A DNA stretch of 64,000 bases from Polynucleobacter sp. JS-JIR-II-b4 (GCF_018687815.1 NZ_CP061306.1:868001-932000), one strand, 5' to 3'. Counted from the first letter of the stretch, positions 1 through 9,824 are shown. The notes: generated from the letters alone by a model not told the origin. Made by a program: numbers and translations.

Positions 1-1505
1 CAGTAGCGTTGCTCGGGTCCTGCATAGGTTTCCAGGTTCACGCCCACAGGAATAGATTCATTCTTCAGTGTTAAATGAACCGGTTGATTTTCAGCATGAT
101 TGGTATTGGAGATAAATACTGAAGAGAGGCGGTCAAACGTAATCTTGCCATCTGGCTTAGGGTAGTCAATCGGCTTGTGTTGCGCTGCAGGCTCCAAACA
201 TTCATGGTCTGCATGTTTTAAATGCACTGTCCATGGCATGTTGCCACCCAAAAGCTTTTGCTCTAATCCCACCATCAGCGTGCCAGCATAAAGTCCTTTT
301 GACATCCAGGGCTTGAAGTTGCGCGCTTGATTGAGTTCTGTATGTAGCCAACTGTTTTGAAATGCAGTTGGGTACGCAGACAAAACATCCTCAGAGCGAT
401 TCTCATTGATAGCAGCAACTGCTGCTTCAGCAGCAAGCATGCCAGTCTTAATTGCCGCATGACTTCCTTTGATGCGAGATGCATTGAGGAAGCCAGCATC
501 ACAACCAATGAGTGCGCCGCCAGGAAATACAGTCTTAGGAAGGCTATTTAAACCACCGGCAGTCAGTGCGCGTGCGCCATAGGAAATGCGTTTACCACCC
601 TCAAAGGTCTCACGAATCTTTGGGTGCAACTTATATCGTTGGAATTCTTCAAAAGGAGAGAGGTAGGGATTCTTATAAGACAAGCCAACCACTAATCCAA
701 CAGCAACCTTGTTGTCACCTAAGTGATAGAGGAATGAGCCACCATAGGTATCACTCTCTAAAGGCCAGCCAGCGGTGTGCACTACTAGCCCAGGCTTACT
801 CTCGGAGGGTTCAACCTCCCAAAGCTCTTTAATGCCAATGCCATAGCTCTGGGGGTCTGCATCTTTATCCAATGCAAACTTAGCAATCAGTTGTTTGCCA
901 AGATGACCACGCGCGCCTTCAGCAAAGAGGGTGTACTTGCCGCGCAATTCCATGCCAAGCTGAAACTGATCCGTTGGATTGCCTTCTTTGTCTAAACCCA
1001 TTGAGCCTGTAATCACGCCGCTGACTGCGCCTTGCTCGTTATAAAGAATTTCTGCAGCCGGAAAGCCAGGGAAAATTTCTACGCCAAGGTTCTCGGCTTG
1101 TTGTCCTAGCCAACGCGTGACGTTAGCAAGGCTGACAATATAGTTACCTTCATTTTTAAAGCAGTGCGGCAACATCCAGTTTGGAACTTGAAATGAGTTA
1201 TCGCTGGTTAAGAATAGAAATTGATCTTGCGTGACGGGTGTATCGAGCGGTGCTCCGAGCTCTTTCCAGTCAGGGAATAATTCAGTGAGTGCCTTGGGGT
1301 CCATGACGGCGCCAGAAAGGATGTGGGCTCCGATTTCAGAACCCTTTTCTAGAACACAAACACTGATTTCTTTTCCTGAGGAGCTGGCTAATTGCTTGGC
1401 TTTAATAGCAGCCGACAATCCTGCGGGACCGCCTCCAACAATGACTAGGTCATAGTCCATAGAGTCCCTGGGACCATATTGCTCTACCAACTCTGCAGAA
1501 TTCAT
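1..1505 (-). CDS. Electron transfer flavoprotein-ubiquinone oxidoreductase (3' part beyond window)
   Basis: This enzyme passes electrons from reduced ETF, fed by acyl-CoA and amino-acid dehydrogenases, to ubiquinone at the inner membrane. The minus-strand reading starts at ATG 1505, preceded by a GGAGA ribosome site. It opens with an FAD-binding Rossmann motif (VIVGGGPAGLSAA) near residue 22. The family segment GSEIGAHILSGAV follows, and further on comes GGALIGCDAGFLNASRIKGSHAA. The last codons in the window (ETYAGPEQRYC) match the start of the C-terminal 4Fe-4S region, so only a short tail is missing. It is divergent from scoA, and both genes fit fatty-acid and ketone-body catabolism. I read the protein by reverse translation by eye; the identity is firm. 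Confidence 0.93.
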   Translation of the reverse strand, partial: MNSAELVEQYGPRDSMDYDLVIVGGGPAGLSAAIKAKQLASSSGKEISVCVLEKGSEIGAHILSGAVMDPKALTELFPDWKELGAPLDTPVTQDQFLFLTSDNSFQVPNWMLPHCFKNEGNYIVSLANVTRWLGQQAENLGVEIFPGFPAAEILYNEQGAVSGVITGSMGLDKEGNPTDQFQLGMELRGKYTLFAEGARGHLGKQLIAKFALDKDADPQSYGIGIKELWEVEPSESKPGLVVHTAGWPLESDTYGGSFLYHLGDNKVAVGLVVGLSYKNPYLSPFEEFQRYKLHPKIRETFEGGKRISYGARALTAGGLNSLPKTVFPGGALIGCDAGFLNASRIKGSHAAIKTGMLAAEAAVAAINENRSEDVLSAYPTAFQNSWLHTELNQARNFKPWMSKGLYAGTLMVGLEQKLLGGNMPWTVHLKHADHECLEPAAQHKPIDYPKPDGKITFDRLSSVFISNTNHAENQPVHLTLKNESIPVGVNLETYAGPEQRY

Positions 1506-1663
1506 TCAATTTCTCCGAAATTTCTTAAAAATGGGGCATTTAAGCCCTAATAGTTTAGTTCTAAGTGACAAAAACCGAATTAGTGCCAAGACCGCCTAGC
1601 TCAAGGCGTCTTAAGCGTTATGATTGCTTTTTTACCCATTTTGGCAATATTAGGACAAAAGTT

Positions 1664-2365
1664 ATGAATAAAACTTACCCATCGGCAGTAGATGCCTTGC
1701 GGGATATCTTAAAAGACGGACAAAAATTGGCCGTTGGCGGTTTTGGTCTTTGTGGCATTCCAGAGGCTTTAATTCAGGCGGTTAAGGACCTAGGCGCTCA
1801 AAACCTCACCGCAATTGCAAACAACGCTGGCGTCGACGGGTTTGGTTTGGGTTTATTGCTCAATTCACGCCAGGTAAAGAAAATGGTTGCTTCATACGTG
1901 GGCGAAAACAAAGAATTCGAACGTCAGTATTTGGCTGGTGAATTGGAGTTGGAATTTACACCGCAAGGAACTTTGGCTGAAAAATTACGTGCCGGTGGTT
2001 GTGGTATTCCTGCTTTCTATACCAAAACTGGTGTTGGTACTTTGGTTGCTGAAGGTAAAGAAGAAAAAGAATTCGATGGCGAGAAATACATCATGGAGCG
2101 TTCAATCGTTTCGGACATCTCCTTAGTAAAGGCTTGGAAGGCAGATAAGTCCGGTAACTTAGTCTATCGCTATACAGCACGGAACTTCAATCCAGTAGTT
2201 GCTATGGCTGGCAAGATCACCGTTGCAGAAGTAGAAGAGATTGTTGAGAACGGCAAACTCCATCCTGATGAGATTCATACGCCCGGTATTTATGTCCACC
2301 GTTTGGTGCTGCATAAAACACCAGAAAAGCGCATTGAACAGCGCACTATGACTGCAACAGCGTAA
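1664..2365 (+). CDS. scoA: 3-oxoacid CoA-transferase subunit A
   Basis: This is the alpha subunit of succinyl-CoA:3-ketoacid CoA-transferase, which moves CoA between succinyl-CoA and acetoacetate. The 233-residue protein has the family glycine-rich segment ([15 protein letters not shown]) at about residues 24-38 and the [15 protein letters not shown] segment after it. I chose ATG 1664 rather than an upstream in-frame start at 1565. AGGA lies 8 nt ahead of 1664, and the extra 33 residues from 1565 are not family-like. scoB follows after a 42-nt gap, so the two subunits are very probably co-transcribed. The family assignment is secure. Confidence 0.95.
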   Translation: MNKTYPSAVDALRDILKDGQKLAVGGFGLCGIPEALIQAVKDLGAQNLTAIANNAGVDGFGLGLLLNSRQVKKMVASYVGENKEFERQYLAGELELEFTPQGTLAEKLRAGGCGIPAFYTKTGVGTLVAEGKEEKEFDGEKYIMERSIVSDISLVKAWKADKSGNLVYRYTARNFNPVVAMAGKITVAEVEEIVENGKLHPDEIHTPGIYVHRLVLHKTPEKRIEQRTMTATA

Positions 2366-2407
2366 TTCCCAGAACAGCAATAGAACAGAATACTTAGGAA
2401 GATCGAA

Positions 2408-3058
2408 ATGCCTTGGACTAGAGATGAGATGGCAGCACGAGCTGCTAAAGAATTAAAAGACGGTTACTACGTAAACTTGGGCATTGGTATGCCCACTTTG
2501 GTAGCGAATCATGTGCCGAAAGATATGGAAGTATGGCTTCAGTCTGAAAATGGTTTATTGGGTATCGGACCGTTTCCAACAGAAGAAACAATTGATGCAG
2601 ACTTAATCAATGCCGGTAAGCAAACGATTACAACTTTGCCTGGTTCATCCATTTTTTCTTCTGCCGATTCATTTGGAATGATTCGTGGTGGAAAAATTAA
2701 TATCGCGATCCTGGGTGCAATGCAAGTGAGCGAACATGGTGATTTAGCCAACTGGATGATTCCAGGAAAAATGGTCAAGGGCATGGGTGGCGCAATGGAT
2801 TTGGTTGCCGGCGTTAAGCATGTAGTGGTATTGATGGAGCACGTTGCCAAGAAAAAAGATGGCACAGAAGAGCTTAAAATTTTGCCGAAGTGCACATTGC
2901 CATTGACAGGTGTGGGCGTCATTAGCCAGATCATTACTGATCTTTGTGTGCTTGACATCACTCCTAAGGGTTTGAAGTTAACTGAATTGGCTCCAGGCGT
3001 GACCAAAGAAGAGGTTATTGCTAAAACAGGAGCCCCTGTTGACACAACAGGTTTCTAA
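2408..3058 (+). CDS. scoB: 3-oxoacid CoA-transferase subunit B
   Basis: This is the beta subunit of the CoA-transferase and carries the catalytic glutamate. The 216-residue protein shows the segment [12 protein letters not shown] at about residues 46-57, where the Glu forms the enzyme-CoA thioester in this family. [32 protein letters not shown] is also typical. An AGGAAG ribosome site precedes the ATG. It pairs with scoA directly upstream, and the length is normal for a separate beta subunit. Confidence 0.95.
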   Translation: MPWTRDEMAARAAKELKDGYYVNLGIGMPTLVANHVPKDMEVWLQSENGLLGIGPFPTEETIDADLINAGKQTITTLPGSSIFSSADSFGMIRGGKINIAILGAMQVSEHGDLANWMIPGKMVKGMGGAMDLVAGVKHVVVLMEHVAKKKDGTEELKILPKCTLPLTGVGVISQIITDLCVLDITPKGLKLTELAPGVTKEEVIAKTGAPVDTTGF

Positions 3059-3093
3059 TCAGCGTCATCAATTAATGGAATAATGGGTTCACC

Positions 3094-4962
3094 ATGTCGG
3101 GCTCCCATCATTTCCATTCGAAGCCATCTAAACCCCAGAATCAATCTGGGGCAGATCCTTCCCTACATGCCCATAAGAAGGGTGATGCACGGCACACCCA
3201 TAGCAAGCAAGCCTCCAATCAAAACCTACTGTTAATTGCCTTAGTACTGACTTTAGGCTTTTCAGGGGTTGAGGGCGCTGCCGCTTATTTCGCTAATTCA
3301 TTGGCGCTGATTTCTGATGCTGGCCACATGGTCACTGATGCAGCGGCTTTGGGTTTAGCGCTACTTGCGCAGATTATTTCTCGTCGCCCACCATCCCCGA
3401 AGCATTCATTTGGTTTTGGGCGTGCCGAAGCGCTAGCAGCGTTTGTCAATAGTATTGCGATGCTGGCTTTGGTTTTATGGATTGTCATTGAGGCGGTCAG
3501 TCGTTTTGCTAATCCCCATAAAGTAGATGGCTTGACTGTTACGGTTGTTGCTGCAATCGGTCTTCTGATGAACATCGTCGTGGCATGGGTTTTGTCTCGC
3601 GATAAGCAAAGCGTGAATACCCGTGCGGCACTAGTTCATGTCATGGGTGATCTATTGGGTTCAGTTGCGGCATTGATTGCTGGTGTTGTTATTCAACTTA
3701 CCGGTTGGATGCCAATCGATGCGATTCTCTCTATTTTGGTATCGCTGCTTATTCTGAAGTCCACCATCTCGATTCTGCATGAGTCTTATCACTTCCTGAT
3801 GGAAGGCGTACCTCTACATATTGACTACTTACAAGTAGGTACTGATTTAAGAAATATTCCAGGCGTACTCGCGGTGCATGATCTGCACGTATGGGAAATG
3901 ACCCCTAGCTTCCCAGCCTTAATTGGCCATATTGAGATCGCTGAGATGCAGAAGTGGCCAGAAATAATGGCCAGAATCAATACGATGCTCTTGAATAAGC
4001 ATGGTATTGATCATGTGACCTTGCAGCCTGAAGAGGTTGGTGATGACCATGAGCACGATCATCTCCATCATGAAGTTCATAATGAAGCTCAAGCAGCAAA
4101 TGTATTTCATGACGGAGTTACTTTCTTTGTGGAGTGCTCAAGCGGTGATGAAAAACACCGCATGGCTTATCACGCTTGGGGCAATCCTGGAAATAAAGTA
4201 TTGGTGTGTGTTCACGGCCTAACAAGACGGGGCAGCGACTTTAAGACACTTGCTCAGGCAATGTGCAAAGACTATTACGTAGTATGTCCAGACGTAGTTG
4301 GCAGGGGTGAATCGGATCGCTTAAGTAATCCAATGCTTTATGCCGTGCCACAGTACGTTGCCGATATTGCTGCGTTAGTTAAGAAGCTAGGCGTTGCACA
4401 AGTAGATTGGCTGGGAACTTCCATGGGCGGCTTGATTGGTATGGTGTATGCCGCAATGCCAAACTCACCCATACGGAGAATGATCATCAATGATGTGGGT
4501 CCCAAGATTGAGCCAGAGGCAATTAAACGCCTAGGCTCATACGTTGGTCAACCATTTACTTTTTCAGATCGCTCCGAAGCGCTTCAACGCTTAAATGAAA
4601 TTTGCGCCACTTTTGGCGAGCACACTCCTGAAGAGTGGGAAATTTATAACGGCCCTATGCTGATTCAGAAAGATGGTAAATGGATCATGCATTACGACCC
4701 AGATATCTCAGTGCCGTTTGCATCAGTAAACCCCATCATGGCTAAAGCAGGTGAGATGGCGATGTGGCATGCCTTTAAGCAAATTCATATTCCGATGTTG
4801 ATTGTCCGAGGCGGTAACTCTGACTTGCTTTCCGCTGCCACAGTCGCAGAGATGTGCAAAGTCAATCCTCATGCACGCAGTATTGAAATTCCCAATGTAG
4901 GTCATGCACCTGCGTTTGTGAAGCCGGAGCAGATTGCTTTAGCAAAAGAATTTTTCAGTTAA
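3094..4962 (+). CDS. Fusion protein: CDF-family metal efflux transporter plus alpha/beta hydrolase
   Basis: One uninterrupted 622-residue frame contains two proteins that are normally separate. Residues 1-45 are polar and His-rich. About 45-315 form a cation diffusion facilitator, with paired HxxxD metal sites in TM2 (H78/D82 in SDAGHMVTD) and TM5 (H182/D186 in HVMGD), followed by a cytoplasmic domain. A His/Asp-rich linker (about 316-330) leads into an alpha/beta hydrolase of about 280 residues. That part has an HG oxyanion segment (374-375), nucleophile elbow GTSMGG (S443) and a late histidine (NVGHAP, H604). The CDF part probably exports Zn2+ or a similar ion; the hydrolase substrate is unknown. 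The first Met inside the hydrolase part (357) is late, and no clear internal ribosome site is visible. A fusion is therefore the simplest reading. Confidence 0.82.
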   Translation: MSGSHHFHSKPSKPQNQSGADPSLHAHKKGDARHTHSKQASNQNLLLIALVLTLGFSGVEGAAAYFANSLALISDAGHMVTDAAALGLALLAQIISRRPPSPKHSFGFGRAEALAAFVNSIAMLALVLWIVIEAVSRFANPHKVDGLTVTVVAAIGLLMNIVVAWVLSRDKQSVNTRAALVHVMGDLLGSVAALIAGVVIQLTGWMPIDAILSILVSLLILKSTISILHESYHFLMEGVPLHIDYLQVGTDLRNIPGVLAVHDLHVWEMTPSFPALIGHIEIAEMQKWPEIMARINTMLLNKHGIDHVTLQPEEVGDDHEHDHLHHEVHNEAQAANVFHDGVTFFVECSSGDEKHRMAYHAWGNPGNKVLVCVHGLTRRGSDFKTLAQAMCKDYYVVCPDVVGRGESDRLSNPMLYAVPQYVADIAALVKKLGVAQVDWLGTSMGGLIGMVYAAMPNSPIRRMIINDVGPKIEPEAIKRLGSYVGQPFTFSDRSEALQRLNEICATFGEHTPEEWEIYNGPMLIQKDGKWIMHYDPDISVPFASVNPIMAKAGEMAMWHAFKQIHIPMLIVRGGNSDLLSAATVAEMCKVNPHARSIEIPNVGHAPAFVKPEQIALAKEFFS

Positions 4963-4989
4963 TTAGTTCTTAATCACCCCTTATTGCCA

Positions 4990-7023
4990 ATGGCAAATGT
5001 CCCCAGCAATTCGACAAAAGAGTCAGTATTCGTAGATGCCTGGTATGGTGAGCCGGCAGAATTGCACGCAGCCGGGGTATTGCAAGTATTGCAGTCTCTC
5101 AATCTGGATGAGGCGACATTAACTGCCGCCAGCAATATTGCCCGCACCCATGGCAAAGAAGCCCTCATAAAACTTATTGGCGAAGAGTCCGCGAAACTAC
5201 TCATTGGTTATCGCGGCTTACGTCAAGCACAGGCAAAGCTAGTTCGTGGTGATGGTGGCTTAAGTGTTACTGGCCAAGAAGAAATGTTGCGCAAAATGCT
5301 TTTGGCATTTGGTGATGATTTGCGGGTAGTTCTGATTTATCTTGCCTCCCGTCTGCAGACATTGCGCTGGATTACACAAGAGAAGATCGAGATGCCTGCA
5401 GCTTGGGCTCAAGAAATCTTGAGTATCGATGCCTCACTAGCCAATCGATTGGGTATTTGGCAAATGAAGTGGGAGATGGAGGACTTAGCATTTCGAGCGC
5501 TCTCACCACAGACTTATCGTGATATTGCCAAGATGCTGGATGCTAAACGCATTGAGCGCCAATCATTCATCGACCAAATCGTCTTGCAACTACAGCAAGA
5601 ATTAAAGTCTGCGCAGATTGAGGGCGAAGTACTTGGAAGACCAAAACATATTTACAGCATCTGGAAAAAGATGGAAGGCAAATCTTTGGACTTTGCCAAT
5701 CTGTATGACGTCAGAGCGTTCCGGGTTTTGGTAGAGGACGTGAAGTCTTGTTATGCCGTCTTGGGTATCGTGCACAATGTCTGGCAGCCGGTACCAAGAG
5801 AGTTTGATGATTACATCGCGCGACCTAAGCCTAACGGTTATCAATCGCTGCATACGGTAGTCATGAATGATGATGGCACCGCATTTGAGATTCAGGTACG
5901 CACACAAGAAATGCATCAGCAGGCGGAGTATGGTTTAGCTGCGCATTGGCGCTACAAAGAGGGTGCTTATGCGGGTATGGCCACACCCCCCAATCCCGCC
6001 AAAACAAACAAGCCAAGTGTTACTCACCAGCAAGGCACGCATAGCGCAGAGGTTGCTTATGAAAGGCAAATCGCTTGGGCTCGCCAGCTTATCTCTTGGA
6101 AAGAGGATGCTTGGGAGCAGCTTAAGCACCATGAGATTGATGACCATATTTATGTTCTTACGCCTTTAGGGAAAGTAATTTCTTTAGAGAAGGGCTCAAC
6201 GCCAATTGACTTTGCTTATGCGGTTCACACTAATCTTGGTCATCGTTGCCGGGGTGCACGTGTAGATGGCGCAATGGTTCCGCTCGAGACAGCATTGAAA
6301 AACGGTCAAACCATTGAAATCATTGCTGTCAAACACGGTGGCCCATCACGCGATTGGATTAGCCCTGATAAGCACTATGTACGCTCACAAAGAGCACGCC
6401 AACGAGTACGCGCTTGGTTTAATGCACTTGATGATGAAGAGGCCGGACAATCTGGAAAATCTGTAGAGGGTAAAGCTGAAGGAATCCCTGAATTAAAGAC
6501 TCCATCCACAACACCTGAAATCGTTTTGCGCAGCGGCACTCATAAAGCAGGGCGAGGCGGCGATGTTTTGGTCGTTGGCGTGGATTCATTATTGACCCAG
6601 TTAGCGCGCTGCTGCCGACCTGTTCCACCGGATGCAATTGCGGGATTTGTGACCCAAGGTAGAGGTGTTTCAATTCACCGTCGCTCATGCAAAACCTTTA
6701 GAGGTTTGCTGGAGAGAGCGCCTGAGCGGGTCATTCAAACGGCTTGGACTGCTTCTGCTGCTGATCCTGTAGTCAATCAAGAGCAAAAACGCGTCTTTCC
6801 AGCTGATTTAGTGGTAACTGGCTTAGATCGCCCAGAGTTAATGCGGGAGCTCTTTGAAATTCTGACCAGGCAGGGCGTGCATGTGATCGATTTGCGTAAA
6901 TCAGCCAAAAAAGGTCTGGCCCAGATCCTTTTAACGATTGAGGTGAAGGATTCTGAAGTGCTGCGAGTCGTGCAAAACAGCCTAGAAGAGGTCAACGGGG
7001 TCACCCAAGTGCGCCGCCGGTGA
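4990..7023 (+). CDS. relA: RelA-type (p)ppGpp synthetase
   Basis: This is the ribosome-associated stringent-response enzyme, which transfers pyrophosphate from ATP to GDP or GTP. The synthetase domain (about residues 205-330) holds YDVRAFRVLV and PREFDDYIARPKPNGYQS. The EFDD (ExDD) form is characteristic of monofunctional RelA; bifunctional Rel/SpoT proteins carry RxKD. The N-terminal hydrolase-like region is degenerate: the LADRLHNMRT segment reads LASRLQTLRW and no HDxxED motif is seen. TGS (ITPIDFAYAVHTNLGHRC) and C-terminal ACT regions follow. At about 677 residues it is somewhat shorter than E. coli RelA. ATG 4990 is preferred; TTG 4984 is a possible alternative. Neither has a strong ribosome site. 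Confidence 0.92.
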   Translation: MANVPSNSTKESVFVDAWYGEPAELHAAGVLQVLQSLNLDEATLTAASNIARTHGKEALIKLIGEESAKLLIGYRGLRQAQAKLVRGDGGLSVTGQEEMLRKMLLAFGDDLRVVLIYLASRLQTLRWITQEKIEMPAAWAQEILSIDASLANRLGIWQMKWEMEDLAFRALSPQTYRDIAKMLDAKRIERQSFIDQIVLQLQQELKSAQIEGEVLGRPKHIYSIWKKMEGKSLDFANLYDVRAFRVLVEDVKSCYAVLGIVHNVWQPVPREFDDYIARPKPNGYQSLHTVVMNDDGTAFEIQVRTQEMHQQAEYGLAAHWRYKEGAYAGMATPPNPAKTNKPSVTHQQGTHSAEVAYERQIAWARQLISWKEDAWEQLKHHEIDDHIYVLTPLGKVISLEKGSTPIDFAYAVHTNLGHRCRGARVDGAMVPLETALKNGQTIEIIAVKHGGPSRDWISPDKHYVRSQRARQRVRAWFNALDDEEAGQSGKSVEGKAEGIPELKTPSTTPEIVLRSGTHKAGRGGDVLVVGVDSLLTQLARCCRPVPPDAIAGFVTQGRGVSIHRRSCKTFRGLLERAPERVIQTAWTASAADPVVNQEQKRVFPADLVVTGLDRPELMRELFEILTRQGVHVIDLRKSAKKGLAQILLTIEVKDSEVLRVVQNSLEEVNGVTQVRRR

Positions 7024-7041
7024 TAAACTCTATGGCTGTAT

Positions 7042-7118
7042 AGGCTCGTAGCTCAGCTGGTTAGAGCACCACCTTGACATGGTGGGGGTCGTTGGTTCGA
7101 GTCCAATCGAGCCTACCA
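7042..7118 (+). tRNA. tRNA-Val (GAC)
   Basis: A 77-nt cloverleaf with encoded CCA. The acceptor stem is AGGCTCG/CGAGCCT. The D-arm reads GCTCAGCTGGTTAGAGC, the anticodon arm CCACCTTGACATGGTGG has GAC, and the T-arm contains GGTTCGAGTCC. It lies 18 nt after relA. Confidence 0.97.
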
Positions 7119-7128
7119 ACGAATAAGA

Positions 7129-7199
7129 CCCAAAAGAAGCGCTAATCATGGCTTCAAAGAGGCGCGGATGCCCAAAAGCTACCGCGCTTTCTTTTTGGG
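7129..7199 (+). terminator. Terminator-like hairpins between tRNA-Val and thrS
   Basis: GCGCGG (7162-7167) pairs with CCGCGC (7182-7187), followed by TTTCTTTTT, which resembles a rho-independent terminator. A second, longer pairing is possible between 7129-7142 and 7184-7199 (CCCAAAAGAAGCGC with GCGCTTTCTTTTTGGG, two bulges). The two share 7184-7187 and so exclude each other. It may simply end the tRNA transcript, or act as an attenuator in the thrS leader. Confidence 0.55.
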
Positions 7200-7242
7200 A
7201 AAGATGTCAGTAATGAAGTTCCGTAAATAAGATGGGGTCATC

Positions 7243-9165
7243 ATGCTTGTAGTTACTCTACCCGATGGATCAAAACGTGAGTTTGAGGCACCAGTTCGCG
7301 TAGCGGATGTTGCTCAAAGCATCGGTAGTGGTCTTGCAAAAGCTGCCTTAGGCGGCATCGTAGATGGCAAGATGGTGGATACCAGTTTTGTGATTGATAA
7401 AGACAGTCAATTAGCTATCATCACCGACAAAAGTCCTGAGGCTCTTGAGATTGTGCGTCACTCCACAGCTCACTTGTTGGCTTACGCTGTAAAAGAATTA
7501 TTTCCAGAGGTACAAGTAACCATTGGTCCAGTAATCGAGAATGGCTTTTACTACGACTTCTCTTATCACCGCCCATTTACTCCAGACGACTTAGTTGCTC
7601 TCGAAAAGAAAATGACTGAGCTCGCTAAAAAAGATGAGCCAGTTACTCGCACCGTAATGCCGCGCGATGACGCTGTCGAGTTTTTTAAGAAGCAGGGTGA
7701 AAACTACAAAGCAGAATTGATTGCCAGCATTCCGCAGGGCGAAGATGTTTCTTTGTATGCCGAAGGTAAGTTCACTGACCTTTGTCGCGGCCCGCACGTG
7801 CCTTCTACCGGCAAGCTCAAGGTATTTAAGCTTATGAAGCTGGCTGGCGCTTACTGGCGTGGCGATAGCAAGAATGAGATGCTGCAGCGTATTTACGGCA
7901 CTGCATGGTTGCGTAAAGAAGATCAAGATGCTTACTTACATATGCTTGAAGAATCTGAGAAGCGTGATCACCGCCGCCTCGGTAAGCAACTTGATTTATT
8001 TCATTTTCAAGAAGAAGCGCCTGGTTTAATTTTCTGGCATCCAAAAGGTTGGTCCATTTGGCAAGAAGTTGAGCAATACATGCGTCGCGTGTATCAGCAA
8101 GAAGGCTATCAAGAAGTAAAAGCTCCGCAGATTTTGGATCGCGGTCTTTGGGAAAAATCAGGCCACTGGGAAAACTATAAAGAAAATATGTTCACGACGG
8201 AGTCGGAGAATCGTGCTTATGCATTAAAGCCGATGAACTGTCCTGGTCACGTGCAAATTTATAACTCTGGCTTGCATAGTTATCGTGAGTTGCCATTACG
8301 TTTTGGTGAGTTTGGTCAGTGCCACCGTAACGAACCATCAGGTGCATTGCATGGTTTGATGCGTGTGCGCGGCTTTACTCAAGACGATGGTCATATTTTC
8401 TGTACTGAAGATCAAATTCAATCTGAAGTAGCGGCATTTGATAAAGCAGTTCGTGCCGTGTATCAGGATTTTGGCTTTACCGAAGTGGCAGTAAAGCTGG
8501 CCTTACGTCCTGCTAAGCGTGTAGGCGATGATGCTATTTGGGATAAAGCAGAAGAGGCTCTCCGTGGTGCCCTCAAGGCCTCAGGCCAGGAATGGGAAGA
8601 ATTGCCAGGCGAGGGTGCTTTTTATGGCCCTAAGATCGAATATCACCTTAAAGACTCGATTGGCCGTACTTGGCAGTGCGGCACGATTCAGGTTGATTTC
8701 TCGATGCCAGCCCGTTTGGGTGCTGAATATGTGGCTGAAGACAATACTCGCAAGACCCCAGTCATGCTCCATAGGGCAATTGTGGGCTCTTTAGAGCGTT
8801 TTATCGGTATTTTGATCGAAAACCACGCTGGAAACATGCCTGTTTGGCTGGCTCCAACCCAGGCTGTAGTCCTTAATATCTCCGGAAATTCTGCTGCATA
8901 TGCACAACAAGTGCAGCAATTACTGAAAAAACAAGGGTTTAGAGTCGAATCCGATTTGCGGAACGAGAAAATTACGTATAAAATACGCGAGCACGCATTA
9001 CAGAAGACTCCATTTTTGCTAGTTGTAGGTGATAAAGAGTCTGAAAGCAATACGGTGGCCGTTCGTGCCCGTGGCGGAGTAGATTTAGGTGTAATGCCTC
9101 TTGATGCCTTCGTTGCCCGACTCCAGCAGGATATATCCCATAAAGTCGGACCCGAGCCTAGCTAG
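7243..9165 (+). CDS. thrS: Threonyl-tRNA synthetase
   Basis: This enzyme charges tRNA-Thr and edits mischarged Ser-tRNA. The 640-residue protein has an N-terminal TGS domain (residues 1-60) and an editing domain with [11 protein letters not shown] near residue 73. Class II catalytic motifs follow: motif 2 around [13 protein letters not shown]...[22 protein letters not shown] and motif 3 at [16 protein letters not shown]. An anticodon-binding domain ends the protein. Length is normal. It opens the thrS-infC-rpmI-rplT-pheS-pheT-ihfA cluster common in proteobacteria. The leader between tRNA-Val and thrS contains strong hairpins that may regulate it. Confidence 0.97.
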   Translation: MLVVTLPDGSKREFEAPVRVADVAQSIGSGLAKAALGGIVDGKMVDTSFVIDKDSQLAIITDKSPEALEIVRHSTAHLLAYAVKELFPEVQVTIGPVIENGFYYDFSYHRPFTPDDLVALEKKMTELAKKDEPVTRTVMPRDDAVEFFKKQGENYKAELIASIPQGEDVSLYAEGKFTDLCRGPHVPSTGKLKVFKLMKLAGAYWRGDSKNEMLQRIYGTAWLRKEDQDAYLHMLEESEKRDHRRLGKQLDLFHFQEEAPGLIFWHPKGWSIWQEVEQYMRRVYQQEGYQEVKAPQILDRGLWEKSGHWENYKENMFTTESENRAYALKPMNCPGHVQIYNSGLHSYRELPLRFGEFGQCHRNEPSGALHGLMRVRGFTQDDGHIFCTEDQIQSEVAAFDKAVRAVYQDFGFTEVAVKLALRPAKRVGDDAIWDKAEEALRGALKASGQEWEELPGEGAFYGPKIEYHLKDSIGRTWQCGTIQVDFSMPARLGAEYVAEDNTRKTPVMLHRAIVGSLERFIGILIENHAGNMPVWLAPTQAVVLNISGNSAAYAQQVQQLLKKQGFRVESDLRNEKITYKIREHALQKTPFLLVVGDKESESNTVAVRARGGVDLGVMPLDAFVARLQQDISHKVGPEPS

Positions 9166-9207
9166 GGTTAGAACGGTTTTTATTGTTTTTTTAAAGGAAT
9201 TAAGAAG

Positions 9208-9732
9208 ATCGCTACTGAAAAATTGCAGCGCATTAACCGGGAAATTACTGCTCCTGAAGTGCGTTTGATTGGAATTGATGGAGAGCCCATCGGTGTAGTT
9301 AAGTTGAGTGAAGCCTTGGCTTTAGCAGAAGAGAAAGAGACCGATTTGGTTGAAATTGCTCCGACGGCTGTGCCACCTGTAGTCCGCATCATGGACTTCG
9401 GCAAATTCAAATACCAAGAAGCCAAGCGGATGCATGAAGCTAAGCTGAAGCAAAAAGTAATTCAGGTGAAGGAAGTGAAATTCCGCCCTGGTACTGATGA
9501 TGGTGACTATGGTGTGAAGCTACGCAATCTAATCCGCTTTTTGGAAGATGGCGATAAGACAAAGATTACGCTGCGGTTTCGGGGTCGTGAAATGGCCCAC
9601 CAAGAAATCGGTGTCAGAATGTTGGAGCGTTTGAAGTTGGACCTCGTTGAGTACGGTCAAGTTGAACAGTTTCCAAAAATGGAAGGCCGCCAGATGGTGA
9701 TGGTATTGGCCCCCATTCGTAAGGCTAAGTAA
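9208..9732 (+). CDS. infC: Translation initiation factor IF-3, ATC start codon
   Basis: IF-3 binds the 30S subunit, prevents premature 50S joining and proofreads the start codon. The protein (174 residues) begins [14 protein letters not shown] and carries the family signatures [13 protein letters not shown] and [18 protein letters not shown]. No ATG or GTG is available at the family's N-terminus. The reading frame places ATC at 9208, nine nt after an AAGGA site (9194-9198). An ATT at 9199 is in frame but touches the ribosome site, and TTG 9223 would remove the first five residues. Non-canonical AUU-type starts are established for E. coli infC, where IF-3 represses its own translation. ATC here suggests the same control. 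Confidence 0.93.
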   Translation: MATEKLQRINREITAPEVRLIGIDGEPIGVVKLSEALALAEEKETDLVEIAPTAVPPVVRIMDFGKFKYQEAKRMHEAKLKQKVIQVKEVKFRPGTDDGDYGVKLRNLIRFLEDGDKTKITLRFRGREMAHQEIGVRMLERLKLDLVEYGQVEQFPKMEGRQMVMVLAPIRKAK

Positions 9733-9809
9733 CTGGGTTCTACCTGGTTCTTGTGTAGTGAGGTGTCGTAAGACGCTGGTAGTTTGAAGTGCTTCTGGGT
9801 ACAGGAAGA

Positions 9810-9824
9810 GTAACCGTCGGTTAC
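9810..9824 (+). promoter_or_regulatory. Hairpin in infC-rpmI spacer
   Basis: GTAACC (9810-9815) and GGTTAC (9819-9824) form a perfect 6-bp stem with a 3-nt loop. It lies within the 127-nt gap between infC and rpmI. In E. coli, L20 represses rpmI translation through RNA structure in this area. A similar role is possible but is inference only. Confidence 0.3.

Noticed and set aside
2539..3045. A long open frame on the strand opposite scoB (168 codons).
   Set aside because: It lies wholly inside a well-supported gene, has no family-like sequence and no ribosome site. It is a shadow of biased codon use.
3094..4962. Treating the CDF-hydrolase gene as two genes or a frameshift artefact.
   Set aside because: The frame is open throughout, both parts are complete, and no stop, shift or internal ribosome site is visible. 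An assembly error cannot be fully excluded.
4990..7023. Reading this gene as spoT or a bifunctional rel.
   Set aside because: The hydrolase motifs are degenerate and the synthetase carries ExDD, which fits RelA.
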